Shown: positions 34,158-42,587 of the stretch, one piece after another
Layout of the letters: the number at the start of each line of letters is the position of its first letter
How positions within the stretch are numbered: the first letter of the stretch is position 1
NCBI RefSeq assembly: GCF_015356755.1
Contig: NZ_JADFCO010000065.1
Location: forward strand, 62,001 to 126,000
DNA length: 64,000 nt
Origin: Nonlabens antarcticus
Lineage (GTDB): Bacteria; Bacteroidota; Bacteroidia; Flavobacteriales; Flavobacteriaceae
Direction of reading: 5' to 3'
The notes under the pieces: generated by a model
Database searches by the model: none
Seen by the model: only the letters and a program-made list of their open reading frames with translations
Told to the model about the DNA's origin: nothing
Position numbers and translations under genes: made by a program

Positions 34158-35654
34158 CTATTTAGGATCTGTATTAGGCTTATTTCCATCAGGTTTAGGC
34201 CCTCTAGGTTTGTTTCTACGTGACTTATTTCCAGCTGGTTTATTTGGGTTGGGGTTAGGTTTAGGCGCTCTTTTTTCAGTCCCATCAACCTTTTTCTCTG
34301 CTGGTTTGCTTCCTGCTGGCTTGTTGGGGTTTGGTTTTTCACCATTAGGTTTCTCGCCAACGGGTTTGCGACGTTTATTGCTGCGAGGTTTTGCATCCTT
34401 TTTAGGAGCATTTGGGTTTGATTTATTATCCCTATCACTAGATTCCCTTTTTTTGCGAGGGGCCCTTTTTTCTGTAATATCCCTTGCAACGTCAGTATTG
34501 CCGTCAGTCTTAGTAGTGTTGCGGTTGGTACGACGTTTTTTACGTTTGGTTTTTGTTCCGGTAGATTGATTGTCAAAGCGAGTCAAACTATCCTGACCCA
34601 CCACATTTTCAAAGCTCACCTTCTCTTCAATTAATAACTCCCGAGCGTATTCTTCAATACCCGCCACAGGTTCCTTAGCCTTATTTTTTGCAACTATTTC
34701 ATGCACTTGATCTGTAGTAAGTGTGTGCCAGTTCATCCACTCCCCATCGTAACAATACCACATCAACCCTTTAAAGATATCGACCTTTTGGCATAATGCC
34801 ACTCCTTTATCTGTATAGAGTTTTTGATTCTGTTTGGGAAAATTGTTAAGCGCATCCATGTAGGAATCTAGCTCATAATTCAAACAACATTTGAGCTTGC
34901 CACATTGACCCGCTAGTTTTTGAGGGTTGAGCGATAAATTTTGATAACGCGCGGCACTGGTAGTCACAGATCTAAAATCTGTCAACCAGGTGCTGCAGCA
35001 CAACTCACGACCACAAGAACCAATACCGCCCAGACGGGCAGCTTCTTGACGCAATCCTATCTGACGCATCTCAATACGAGTGCGGAATGTTGCGGCATAT
35101 TCCCGAATCAATTCTCGGAAATCTACGCGTTGTTCTGCCGTGTAATAAAAGGTGGCTTTTGAACCATCTCCCTGAAATTCAATATCAGATATCTTCATTT
35201 TTAAATTAAGGCGTATCGCGATCTCACGGGCCTTAATTTTCATGGCATCTTCCTTCTCACGGGCTTCCTTCCACTTGTCCACATCTGGTTGTGTGGCAAT
35301 GCGATAAATCTTGAGGGTTGCTTCTGGGTCTTGTTTCACCCGCTTGCGTTTCATTTGAACGCGCACCAGCTCGCCAGTTAATGTGATGATTCCTATATCG
35401 TGACCGGCTTCTGCCTCTGTAGCAACAACATCACCTATTTTGAGTGGGAGTTTCTCATTATTAAAAAAGAACTCCTTTCTACTATTCTTAAAACGGATTT
35501 CAACATAAGGAAACTCTTCTTGCCCTTGTGGCAACTCCATGTTTGCCAGCCAATCAAATACCGTTAATTTATTACATCCTGAGGTACCACAGGTACCATG
35601 ATTTTTACAACCGCCTGGCGTTCCGCCATCAGTTCCACAACTATTACAGCTCAT
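34158..35654 (-). CDS. ricT: PSP1/RicT-family regulatory protein with long basic tail
   Basis: 498 residues. A Cys-rich N-terminus (Cys 3, 6, 16, 22, 27) precedes the PSP1 domain, which carries the conserved ELCCSTWL and GKLKCCLNYE cysteine motifs. In Firmicutes the RicT (YaaT) complex binds Fe-S clusters and supports RNA processing; here the role is inferred. From about residue 375 the protein becomes a low-complexity tail of Lys/Arg/Pro/Asn repeats such as KPNPNKPAG, likely disordered and perhaps RNA-binding. It starts the cluster with gldH and PBP1A. Confidence 0.88.
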   Translation of the reverse strand: MSCNSCGTDGGTPGGCKNHGTCGTSGCNKLTVFDWLANMELPQGQEEFPYVEIRFKNSRKEFFFNNEKLPLKIGDVVATEAEAGHDIGIITLTGELVRVQMKRKRVKQDPEATLKIYRIATQPDVDKWKEAREKEDAMKIKAREIAIRLNLKMKISDIEFQGDGSKATFYYTAEQRVDFRELIREYAATFRTRIEMRQIGLRQEAARLGGIGSCGRELCCSTWLTDFRSVTTSAARYQNLSLNPQKLAGQCGKLKCCLNYELDSYMDALNNFPKQNQKLYTDKGVALCQKVDIFKGLMWYCYDGEWMNWHTLTTDQVHEIVAKNKAKEPVAGIEEYARELLIEEKVSFENVVGQDSLTRFDNQSTGTKTKRKKRRTNRNTTKTDGNTDVARDITEKRAPRKKRESSDRDNKSNPNAPKKDAKPRSNKRRKPVGEKPNGEKPNPNKPAGSKPAEKKVDGTEKRAPKPNPNPNKPAGNKSRRNKPRGPKPDGNKPNTDPK

Positions 35655-35765
35655 TCTCCTACGTTATATATTGAAATCCAGTCTATTAATAGACGGATTG
35701 AAAGTGTTTTTACTTAAGGTAAATATAGGGATTATGAAGCAGTATGGTAGTTGTGTGAAATTTAA

Positions 35766-35788
35766 ATCTGATAGCTCTGCTATCAGAT
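35766..35788. repeat. Inverted repeat upstream of ricT
   Basis: Perfect 10-bp arms ATCTGATAGC / GCTATCAGAT around a TCT loop, about 110 bp before the ricT start. No T-run, so it could be a regulator site or RNA hairpin. Confidence 0.5.
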
Positions 35789-35984
35789 AATTGTAACAAG
35801 CATTATACTATTGAATCAATATTGTAACACTGATCTGAATGCAAACTAGAATCTTATTCAATTCTGTGGTGAAGTGTACAGGAATAGTTTTTTGAGCAAA
35901 CAGATTAGATCGACTGACTTGAGCTATACATACTAGAATTATAAGACTACCAGACTTTACTGTAACTTACTGAAAACCAGTAAA

Positions 35985-36018
35985 AACAAAAATCCCAACC
36001 ATTGCTGATTGGGATTTT
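35985..36018 (-). terminator. Terminator after tRNA-Asn
   Basis: AAAATCCCAA / TTGGGATTTT stem directly after the tRNA on the minus strand, then a T-rich run (complement of AAAACAAAAA). Confidence 0.8.
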
Positions 36019-36019
36019 G

Positions 36020-36093
36020 CTCCTCCTCTTGGGCTCGAACCAAGGACCCTCTGATTAACAGTCAGATGCTCTAACCAACTGAGCTAAGGAGGA
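36020..36093 (-). tRNA. tRNA-Asn (GTT)
   Basis: A full cloverleaf on the minus strand: acceptor TCCTCCT / AGGAGGA, D-arm GCTC-AGTTGGTTA-GAGC, anticodon stem TCTGA / TCAGA with loop CTGTTAA (anticodon GTT), 5-bp T-stem CTTGG / CCAAG with TTCGAGC, and discriminator G. CCA is not encoded. Confidence 0.97.
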
Positions 36094-36193
36094 ATGTGTA
36101 AACACATGCTAAAGCGATCTGCTTTAGCGAGGGCAAATATAATACGTTTTCAAATTTGAGCCAATGTTTTCATTGAAAAAATTACGCTCTTTT

Positions 36194-37534
36194 TTATTCA
36201 AACAACCAGCGGTAAATATCGTTCCCATTTGCATAGAGCATCAAAACAAGTAAAATAAGAATTCCTGTGATTTGTGCACGTTCCATAAACTTGTCTCCCG
36301 GCTTGCGACCGGTAATGATTTCATAGAGTAAGAACGCGACATGACCACCGTCTAGCGCTGGGATAGGTAAGATATTCATCACTGCAAGAATAAATGATAT
36401 CAAAGCTGTTGTGCCCCAAAATTTGACCCAGTCAAAAGTATCTGGATATAACTTGGCAATCGTTCCAAAACCACCCAGTTGTCCTGCACCTTTCTTTGTA
36501 AAGATGTACTTCATCTGCGCAATGTAATCGTGCATGATCCAGTATCCCTTAGAAATTCCCGCAGGAATACTTTCTCCTACAGAGTAATTTCTAGTACTAA
36601 CCTTATAAATATCCTTTTCTATAGGTCGCATATACATGCCAAATCCATCTTTCAATTGTTCATCAGTCATGGTAAGCTCAACATCACGTTGATTTCCGTT
36701 TTCCACAATCGACATAATGAATGGCTTTTCAGCATCTACATTATTATTGAGAGCATAAGTTACATCAGTTTGATAATCGATAGGGTAACCGCCTACTGAG
36801 GTAATTTTACTGCCACGCTTGATTTTTAGAGATTCTGCAAGACCACCAGGAGTTAGAGAATCCACCACAAAAGGATACCTATAATCAAGGGACCCCATCA
36901 CACCATCATGAAACATCCGGTTACCTATATCTTCTGGAATGTCGATTTGAACCATCTCATTGTTACGCAGTACGCTCACCGTTTGCACATCTCTCAAAAC
37001 CAGTTGCTGATGCAAGGCACTAGCATTCTCTAAAGTATCATTATTGATCAGTATGACCTTATCTCCCTGTACAAAACCTATTTCTTCCAAAGTTTTAGCA
37101 TAACCAAAACCATATTTGAAGTCAGTACCATGCGCAATTTGTGTTCCTTGAGTATAAAGTAAACCTGCACAGATGATAAACCCAACGATAACATTTACAG
37201 TCACACCGCCCAGCATCACAATCAATCGCTGCCACGCCGGTTTTGATCTAAATTCCCAGGGTTCAGGCGGCAATGCCATCTGTTCCTTGTCCATACTCTC
37301 ATCGATCATCCCGGCAATCTTCACATAACCACCCAGCGGCAACCAGCCTATTCCATAAACAGTATCGCCTATCTTCTTTTTGAAAAGAGAAAATTTAATA
37401 TCAAAAAACAGATAAAACTTCTCCACCTTAATTTTAAAGAGTCTGGCAGGAATAAAATGACCCATTTCATGAAGGACGATGAGCAGGGAAAGACTCATCA
37501 AAAAGTTTATAATTAATACAATCGTGGGATGCAT
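36194..37534 (-). CDS. rseP: RIP metalloprotease RseP (site-2 protease)
   Basis: A 446-residue inner-membrane zinc protease that cuts anti-sigma factors within the membrane. The active-site HEMGH lies at 22-26, the second motif NILPIPALDGGH near 390-400, and a PDZ region sits in the middle (about 200-290; TPGGLAESLKIKRGSKI). At least four membrane helices. A TATTTTTG -7 box on the minus strand (37558-37565) lies about 25 bp upstream of the start. Monocistronic. Confidence 0.94.
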   Translation of the reverse strand: MHPTIVLIINFLMSLSLLIVLHEMGHFIPARLFKIKVEKFYLFFDIKFSLFKKKIGDTVYGIGWLPLGGYVKIAGMIDESMDKEQMALPPEPWEFRSKPAWQRLIVMLGGVTVNVIVGFIICAGLLYTQGTQIAHGTDFKYGFGYAKTLEEIGFVQGDKVILINNDTLENASALHQQLVLRDVQTVSVLRNNEMVQIDIPEDIGNRMFHDGVMGSLDYRYPFVVDSLTPGGLAESLKIKRGSKITSVGGYPIDYQTDVTYALNNNVDAEKPFIMSIVENGNQRDVELTMTDEQLKDGFGMYMRPIEKDIYKVSTRNYSVGESIPAGISKGYWIMHDYIAQMKYIFTKKGAGQLGGFGTIAKLYPDTFDWVKFWGTTALISFILAVMNILPIPALDGGHVAFLLYEIITGRKPGDKFMERAQITGILILLVLMLYANGNDIYRWLFE

Positions 37535-37669
37535 ATGTTCATTAAATTTTCAAGCGGCAAAAATAAGGGATTCGGTTTAGGTTTAATCAAAAACAAGCAG
37601 TTAACGGATTACCTCTTATTTAAGAACGTATTTTCCGTCTTTTTTTTTAATATGAAGCATAATCCGTTG

Positions 37670-37699
37670 AAAAGTTCGCTTTCGCGAAAGCGAACTTTT
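37670..37699. repeat. 30-bp perfect palindrome containing GCTTTCGCGAAAGC
   Basis: AAAAGTTCGCTTTCG followed by its exact reverse complement; the longest version of the repeat in the window. Confidence 0.93.
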
Positions 37700-38027
37700 C
37701 CTAAGGTAATCTGCTCCTTATTATTTATTGGAAGGTTTGTCGCTTCTAATTCAACTTGATGACAGCGGTAAAATGTAAATAATGCAACATAATAAGTTCA
37801 TTGTAGGTGATAAGTCACTGGAATATCGGTAGCTGCTTGGAAAAGTCTTATAACCTTCTACATAAAATCACTAAAAAGCTGTAAACAATAGCTTTATCTA
37901 GGCTTTGGAAAAGAGCATGTTTTTACGAAAGCAAGACCATTGAAACCATTAAACACGACTCTTATAAAAGTGTGCTTAAAACTGTTAGTTATGCAGTAAT
38001 AACGCCACTAATGAGTAGATAAGATTG

Positions 38028-38035
38028 TAATTTTG
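38028..38035 (+). promoter_or_regulatory. -7 box upstream of SCO gene
   Basis: TAATTTTG matches TAnnTTTG, 15 bp before the ATG; no clear TTG at -33. Confidence 0.4.
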
Positions 38036-38050
38036 TAGCAAATACAAGTC

Positions 38051-38728
38051 ATGCGGGAATTCTTTGTACATAATAAGTATCGTATTATTTTTATGGTCGT
38101 ACTATCGACGGTTATCATGATTGCTATTCAGCAATTATTGACACCAGAACGGCGGCTTTCTGTATTGCAACCAGACCAGTTTGACCCTTCACTAGTGGAT
38201 GACAGCATGCTTTTTGTAAAAAAATATCACAAAATAGCGCCTTTCAAATTGATCAATCAAAATGGAGACACGATTACAGAGAAGAACTACAAAGACAAAA
38301 TTTATGTCGCTGATTTCTTCTTTACCACCTGTCCCAGTATTTGTCCAATCATGACTAAGAACATGACCATGATTCAAGAAGAATTCAAGGATGATCCTGA
38401 GGTTATGCTGCTGTCACATAGCGTTACGCCAGAAATTGATAGTGTGGAAGTTTTGCGGGAATATGCGGACCGCAAGGGTGTGATTGATGCTAAATGGAAT
38501 CTTGTTACCGGTGATCGTGAGCAGATCTATGACCTCGCCAGAAAATCCTACCTCGCTGCTAAAAAAAATAAGTACGGCGGTGAAAATGCCATGATTCATA
38601 CAGAAAACTTTCTGTTAGTAGATAAGGAAGGTCGACTGCGAGAGCGGTCTTATGATGGCACTGACAAGGAAGACATCAAAGCGTTGATTGAAGATATTTA
38701 CGTTTTAAAGTCAAGTTATACAGATTGA
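38051..38728 (+). CDS. SCO1/SenC family copper-binding protein
   Basis: A 225-residue membrane-anchored thioredoxin-fold protein. There is an N-terminal helix at about 12-29, then FFFTTCPSICPIM with the copper-binding Cys94 and Cys98, and His183 in MIHTENFLL completes the site. The family helps assemble the CuA centre of cytochrome c oxidase or handles thiol redox. Followed by a promoter for the next gene, so probably transcribed alone. Confidence 0.93.
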   Translation: MREFFVHNKYRIIFMVVLSTVIMIAIQQLLTPERRLSVLQPDQFDPSLVDDSMLFVKKYHKIAPFKLINQNGDTITEKNYKDKIYVADFFFTTCPSICPIMTKNMTMIQEEFKDDPEVMLLSHSVTPEIDSVEVLREYADRKGVIDAKWNLVTGDREQIYDLARKSYLAAKKNKYGGENAMIHTENFLLVDKEGRLRERSYDGTDKEDIKALIEDIYVLKSSYTD

Positions 38729-38748
38729 GACAATCCTCTTTTAGACGT

Positions 38749-38778
38749 TTGATGACTGTGGTCGATTGTGTACTTTTG
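38749..38778 (+). promoter_or_regulatory. Promoter of TerB-DnaJ gene
   Basis: TTG at 38749-38751, 19 bp, TACTTTTG at 38771-38778. It covers an upstream in-frame GTG (38768) and so supports the ATG at 38795 as the true start. Confidence 0.75.
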
Positions 38779-38794
38779 CAGGCTAATTGAGCAC

Positions 38795-39505
38795 ATGAGT
38801 TTTTTCGGTTATATATTTTTGTTTTTTGTGTTGCGATGGTTGTATTCGCTGTTTGTAAACAGCTCAAACACGACGCAACGTACCACTGGAAGTCCTTTCC
38901 AGCAGCGCTCCACAACGGTTAGCGCACAAGATTTTGAACTCCATTTATTGACACTTTCCTCCATCGTCATGAAGGCAGATGGAAATGTAACTTCTAGCGA
39001 GCTGCAATATGTGCAGCAATATTTTGTTAGCAACTATGGGAAAGAGCGAGCTAATGCAATTTTTCGCGTTTTTAATGATGTTGTCAAAAAACACGAGGTC
39101 AATGCCTCACGTGTTTGTGAGTATTTGAATGCGAGAACGCGTTATGAATCTCGATTGCAAATTTTACACTTCCTCTTCGGCATTGCACAATCTGATGGAC
39201 ACGTGAGAGATTCTGAAGTAAGAGTTTTAGAACAAATCGCAGGTTATTTACGATTGACGCAGCGGGACTTTATTTCCATCAAAGCGATGTTTGTTAAGGA
39301 TCAGGACAACGCCTATAAGATCTTGGAAATTGACAAGTCCGTTCCAGACCACGAGGTTAAAAAAGCATACCGTACTATGGCTAAAAAATATCATCCCGAC
39401 AAGTTGGTAGATATGGATGAAGCCTACATCAAGGGTGCCCGGGAAAAGTTTACTAAGGTTCAAGAAGCTTATGAAACGATCCAGAAGGAACGTGGAATGT
39501 ACTAG
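38795..39505 (+). CDS. TerB-DnaJ co-chaperone (DjlA-like)
   Basis: A 236-residue protein: N-terminal hydrophobic helix (about 2-21), a TerB-like helical domain (about 45-165; SIVMKADGNVTSSEL, FGIAQSDGHVRDSEV, each with the Asp-Gly metal-type loop), and a C-terminal J-domain with HPD at 200-202. This is the DjlA arrangement: a membrane-tethered DnaK partner. The start was set by the promoter position. Confidence 0.92.
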   Translation: MSFFGYIFLFFVLRWLYSLFVNSSNTTQRTTGSPFQQRSTTVSAQDFELHLLTLSSIVMKADGNVTSSELQYVQQYFVSNYGKERANAIFRVFNDVVKKHEVNASRVCEYLNARTRYESRLQILHFLFGIAQSDGHVRDSEVRVLEQIAGYLRLTQRDFISIKAMFVKDQDNAYKILEIDKSVPDHEVKKAYRTMAKKYHPDKLVDMDEAYIKGAREKFTKVQEAYETIQKERGMY

Positions 39506-40022
39506 TTTCTTTGCAGTCTCTTGAAATAAACCTAAAGTCACTCATTGCCAATTCTTAATTTGCCTGGAAATCTTGATTGCTAATTCCTTTTTTTTATTTT
39601 CAAATTAGAGAAGTACAAAACTCAGGTGGTAATTATAACTACGTTTCAGATGCCACTTTAATTGTTAGTTCAAGCACCATCGAAACTTGCTTTCTAGTTC
39701 AAATAAAGATTAAAACATCACTTGGGGTTTCTTAACCTTCTTCTAAAACAAGCTAAGGAAATTACCTAAATTTTAAGTGCTCATTACATTGTGCCTAAAC
39801 CGCAAATAATACCTTCTATTTATCTGTCACTTTTAGTTTATTTCAGAGTCTCTTGAAACACCGATGAGGATTACTCTCGAAATTAAATACATAACCGTAA
39901 AATCATCATACTAGGTAAATAATCCCAAGTCTCATTGGGAAATCTAATTCGTACTTAAATATTTTTTAGTCTTACCTAATACTATATTCCGCAGTGACAT
40001 ATAAATAATTTACCTTTGCCGC
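39506..40022. other. Long intergenic region upstream of mntR
   Basis: AT-rich, no gene seen. Several TTACCTAA-like words occur (around 39761, 39912 and 39973), and TTAG…CTAA at 39966-39979 is an imperfect inverted repeat that might bind a DtxR-type regulator. A TACCTTTG -7 box (40011-40018) ends only 4 bp before the mntR ATG, implying a leaderless or near-leaderless transcript. Confidence 0.4.
40011..40018 (+). promoter_or_regulatory. -7 box of the metal-transport operon
   Basis: TACCTTTG fits TAnnTTTG; the start codon is 4 bp downstream. Confidence 0.5.
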
Positions 40023-40679
40023 ATGCAAACGGTTTCAGAGGAGAATTACATCAAGACCATTCATCACCTGCAAAAAGGCGAAGTGCTCGTATCTACCAAT
40101 GAGATCGCCGATAAAATGAATACCAAAGCATCTTCTGTCACAGAAATGCTCAAACGATTAGCCGGTAAAAATCTAGCTGATTACATTCCATATAAAGGAA
40201 CAAAACTTACTCAAACCGGTGTTGATTGCGCAAATAAAATCATTAGAAAGCACCGCTTATGGGAAGTCTTTCTCGTGGAAAAATTGAACTTCACGTGGGA
40301 TGAAGTCCATGAAATTGCAGAACAACTAGAACATGTTCAATCGACCAAACTCATTGACGAACTCGACAAACATTTAGGTTTCCCCAGAATTGACCCTCAC
40401 GGTGACCCCATTCCAGACAAGGCTGGAAATTATCAGGAGGTCACTCAAATACAGCTTTCAAAACTTAAGAAAGGCGATCGCGGGAAAATCACAGGTGTCA
40501 TAGATACTTCAAAAGAATTTTTGAAATATCTTGATAAGCATAATGTAGGGTTGGGTAGTGCTGTTGAAATCATGGACCGTGAAGAATTTGATCAATCCTT
40601 CATAATAAAAACAGAGCTTAAAGCACTTCATATATCTCAGCATATTGCAAATAACCTGTATTTAAAAACTACTATTTGA
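40023..40679 (+). CDS. mntR: DtxR/MntR family metal-dependent transcriptional regulator
   Basis: 218 residues. Winged-helix N-terminus (SEENYIKTIHHLQ, STNEIADKMNTKASSVTEML), metal-binding dimerisation domain (HRLWEVFLVEKLNFTWDEVHEIAEQLEHV with Glu/His ligands; LGFPRIDPHGDPIP) and a C-terminal FeoA/SH3-like domain (about 145-218). It heads an operon-like run of ABC metal importer genes, which it likely represses when Mn2+ or Fe2+ is sufficient. Whether the metal is Mn or Fe cannot be told here. Confidence 0.88.
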   Translation: MQTVSEENYIKTIHHLQKGEVLVSTNEIADKMNTKASSVTEMLKRLAGKNLADYIPYKGTKLTQTGVDCANKIIRKHRLWEVFLVEKLNFTWDEVHEIAEQLEHVQSTKLIDELDKHLGFPRIDPHGDPIPDKAGNYQEVTQIQLSKLKKGDRGKITGVIDTSKEFLKYLDKHNVGLGSAVEIMDREEFDQSFIIKTELKALHISQHIANNLYLKTTI

Positions 40680-40705
40680 ATTTTGTAACGGCTTTGAAAA
40701 TGCCC

Positions 40706-40719
40706 GCTTTCGCGAAAGC
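40706..40719. repeat. GCTTTCGCGAAAGC palindrome, mntR-transporter spacer
   Basis: Exact copy in the 64-bp gap between the regulator and the substrate-binding lipoprotein. Confidence 0.92.
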
Positions 40720-40743
40720 GAAAAAATTAAGAACAACACAATT

Positions 40744-41652
40744 ATGAAGAATATTCTATATTTTATGGTGGTATTACTACTTGTTTCCTGCCGTAATAAT
40801 GACACAAATAACGGGAAATTAAAAATTGTGACCACGACCACAATGATTACAGATATGCTGGAGAACATAGGTGGCGATAAAGTAGCCGTGGAAGGTTTAA
40901 TGGGTAGTGGCGTTGATCCACATCTTTATAAAGCCAGTGAAGGTGATGTCTCAAAACTCTATAATGCCGACATTATTTTTTACAGTGGCCTACATCTCGA
41001 AGGGAAACTGGTAGATGTATTTGAAAAGATGGCGTCTCAAGGAAAAAATACCATTGCTATTAGCGATGCACTTGATAAAAGCACACTTATAGGTAGCGAG
41101 TATTTTGCCAGCAGCTATGATCCTCACATTTGGTTTGATGTGGATTACTGGTCACAAATGACCGTCTATGTCACAGAAAAACTAACCGAAAATGATCCCG
41201 AAAATGCAGCTTATTATGTGGAAAACAGAGATACCTACCTGGAAAAGATCAAAGAATTGAAGAAGGAACTCATTGCTAAGATTGATGAACTGCCGCAAGA
41301 GAAAAGAATTTTAGTAACCGCACACGATGCTTTCAATTATTTTGGCCGTCGTTTTGGTTTCAATGTAGTTGGTCTTCAAGGAATTTCTACGGCTACTGAA
41401 GCTGGTGTGCAGGATGTACAACGTATCACTCAGTTCATAATTGATAATAAGGTAAAAGCTGTTTTTATTGAAAGTAGCGTCCCGCGTCGTACTGTTGAAG
41501 CTTTGCAGGCTGCAGTGCAAGCGCAAAATCACGAGATCAGTATAGGTGGAGAATTATATAGTGATGCTCTAGGAAGTGCTGGTACTGATGAAGGAACTTA
41601 CATCGGGATGTACAAACATAATGTCAAAACGATTGTTAACGCACTTAAATAA
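40744..41652 (+). CDS. Metal ABC transporter substrate-binding lipoprotein (TroA/MntA type)
   Basis: A 302-residue cluster A-I binding lipoprotein (lipobox LVSC, Cys16). The expected metal ligands appear in order: His in [10 protein letters not shown], His in YDPHIWFDV, His in [11 protein letters not shown] and Asp in [10 protein letters not shown], the TroA-like H-H-H-D set. There is no His-rich loop, which argues against a dedicated ZnuA. It delivers Mn2+/Zn2+/Fe2+ to the permeases that follow. The stop overlaps the ATPase start by one base. Confidence 0.9.
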   Translation: MKNILYFMVVLLLVSCRNNDTNNGKLKIVTTTTMITDMLENIGGDKVAVEGLMGSGVDPHLYKASEGDVSKLYNADIIFYSGLHLEGKLVDVFEKMASQGKNTIAISDALDKSTLIGSEYFASSYDPHIWFDVDYWSQMTVYVTEKLTENDPENAAYYVENRDTYLEKIKELKKELIAKIDELPQEKRILVTAHDAFNYFGRRFGFNVVGLQGISTATEAGVQDVQRITQFIIDNKVKAVFIESSVPRRTVEALQAAVQAQNHEISIGGELYSDALGSAGTDEGTYIGMYKHNVKTIVNALK

Positions 41653-42389
41653 TGGTAGAAAAAATAGCTGTTGCTGTAGATGATTTGACCGTCGCCTATA
41701 ATTACAAACCTGTACTCTGGGATATTGATTTATCAATACCTGAAGGAGTACTCATGGCAATCGTGGGACCTAATGGTGCGGGAAAATCTACTTTAATCAA
41801 ATCCATTCTGGGAATCATCGATCCTATTGCTGGATCTGTTGCGATTTTTGGAAAGCCTTATTCTAAACAACGTGACAAAGTCGCCTACGTACCGCAGAAG
41901 GGAAGTGTAGACTGGGATTTTCCTACCACGGCCCTGGACGTAGTGATGATGGGAACTTACGGCTCGTTAGGCTGGATTAAAAGACCGGGAGCTAAGGAGA
42001 AAAAGCAATCGCTGGAAGCTCTAGAGAAAGTAGGAATGCTAGCTTTTAAAAGCCGACAAATTAGCCAACTTTCAGGCGGGCAACAACAACGTATTTTCCT
42101 AGCTAGAGCCCTGGTACAAGATGCAGCGATTTACTTTATGGATGAACCTTTCCAAGGTGTGGATGCCACTACTGAAATTGCAATCATCAATATTTTAAAG
42201 GAGTTAAGAAAAGCTGGAAAAACTGTTATTGTCGTACATCACGATCTACAAACGGTTCCAGAATATTTTGATTGGGTGACTTTCTTGAATGTAAAACACA
42301 TTGCCACCGGTCCAGTCAAAGATATTTTTAATGATGATAACCTAACCAAGACCTATGGGATTAATTATAAAGTAGCGGTGCAGAAATAA
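41652..42389 (+). CDS. Metal ABC transporter ATP-binding protein
   Basis: A 245-residue ATPase: Walker [10 protein letters not shown], signature LSGGQQQRI, Walker [14 protein letters not shown] and switch His in VIVVHHDL. It powers the metal importer with the two downstream permeases. The heptamer array ATGAGGT x9 begins on the last base of its stop codon, putting about 200 bp of repeat-laden DNA between it and the first permease gene. Confidence 0.95.
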   Translation: MVEKIAVAVDDLTVAYNYKPVLWDIDLSIPEGVLMAIVGPNGAGKSTLIKSILGIIDPIAGSVAIFGKPYSKQRDKVAYVPQKGSVDWDFPTTALDVVMMGTYGSLGWIKRPGAKEKKQSLEALEKVGMLAFKSRQISQLSGGQQQRIFLARALVQDAAIYFMDEPFQGVDATTEIAIINILKELRKAGKTVIVVHHDLQTVPEYFDWVTFLNVKHIATGPVKDIFNDDNLTKTYGINYKVAVQK

Positions 42390-42451
42390 TGAGGTATGAG
42401 GTATGAGGTATGAGGTATGAGGTATGAGGTATGAGGTATGAGGTATGAGGT
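42389..42451 (+). repeat. Heptamer array ATGAGGT x9
   Basis: Nine perfect tandem copies (63 bp) starting at the stop codon of the ABC ATPase. The same unit forms an array at 57090-57145. Confidence 0.95.
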
Positions 42452-42506
42452 AAAATTTAAATAAATATGATGAGAAACAACAATTTAATCATTTAATAAA
42501 AAACAA

Positions 42507-42545
42507 ATTCCCCTCTACGCTGGAGAGGGCTGGGATGAGGTATTT
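42507..42545. repeat. GC-rich hairpin repeat (CCCTCT…AGAGGGCTGGGATGAGG)
   Basis: Reads TTCCCCTCTACGCTGGAGAG then GGCTGGGATGAGGT. Its layout (TTCCC, hairpin, GGGCTxGGGATGxGGT) resembles the inverted-repeat arms of the DUF559 element in leuS. It contains the ATGAGGT heptamer once. Confidence 0.6.
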
Positions 42546-42587
42546 CTCCATCAAAATTTAAAATAAAAAGATCATAAATAATTAGAG

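Larger units (their letters stand above)
35655..36019. other. Intergenic region upstream of ricT
   Basis: It holds an inverted repeat (35766-35788) and the tRNA terminator (35985-36018). No other gene or motif recognised. Confidence 0.5.
37535..38050. other. Divergent intergenic region with 30-bp perfect palindrome
   Basis: It contains the rseP promoter, the extended palindrome copy at 37670-37699 and a -7 box (TAATTTTG, 38028-38035) for the SCO gene. No gene found. Confidence 0.55.

Noticed and set aside
34142-34576. A 144-codon open frame on the minus strand within the ricT tail
   Set aside because: It is an alternative frame of the low-complexity KPNP repeats; the PSP1 protein in the other frame is clearly real.
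38768-38794. GTG start extending the TerB-DnaJ protein by nine residues
   Set aside because: The GTG lies just upstream of and overlaps the TACTTTTG -7 box, so it would not be transcribed in full.
42389-42451. CRISPR or direct-repeat immunity array
   Set aside because: Units are 7 bp with no spacers, so it is a simple tandem array.
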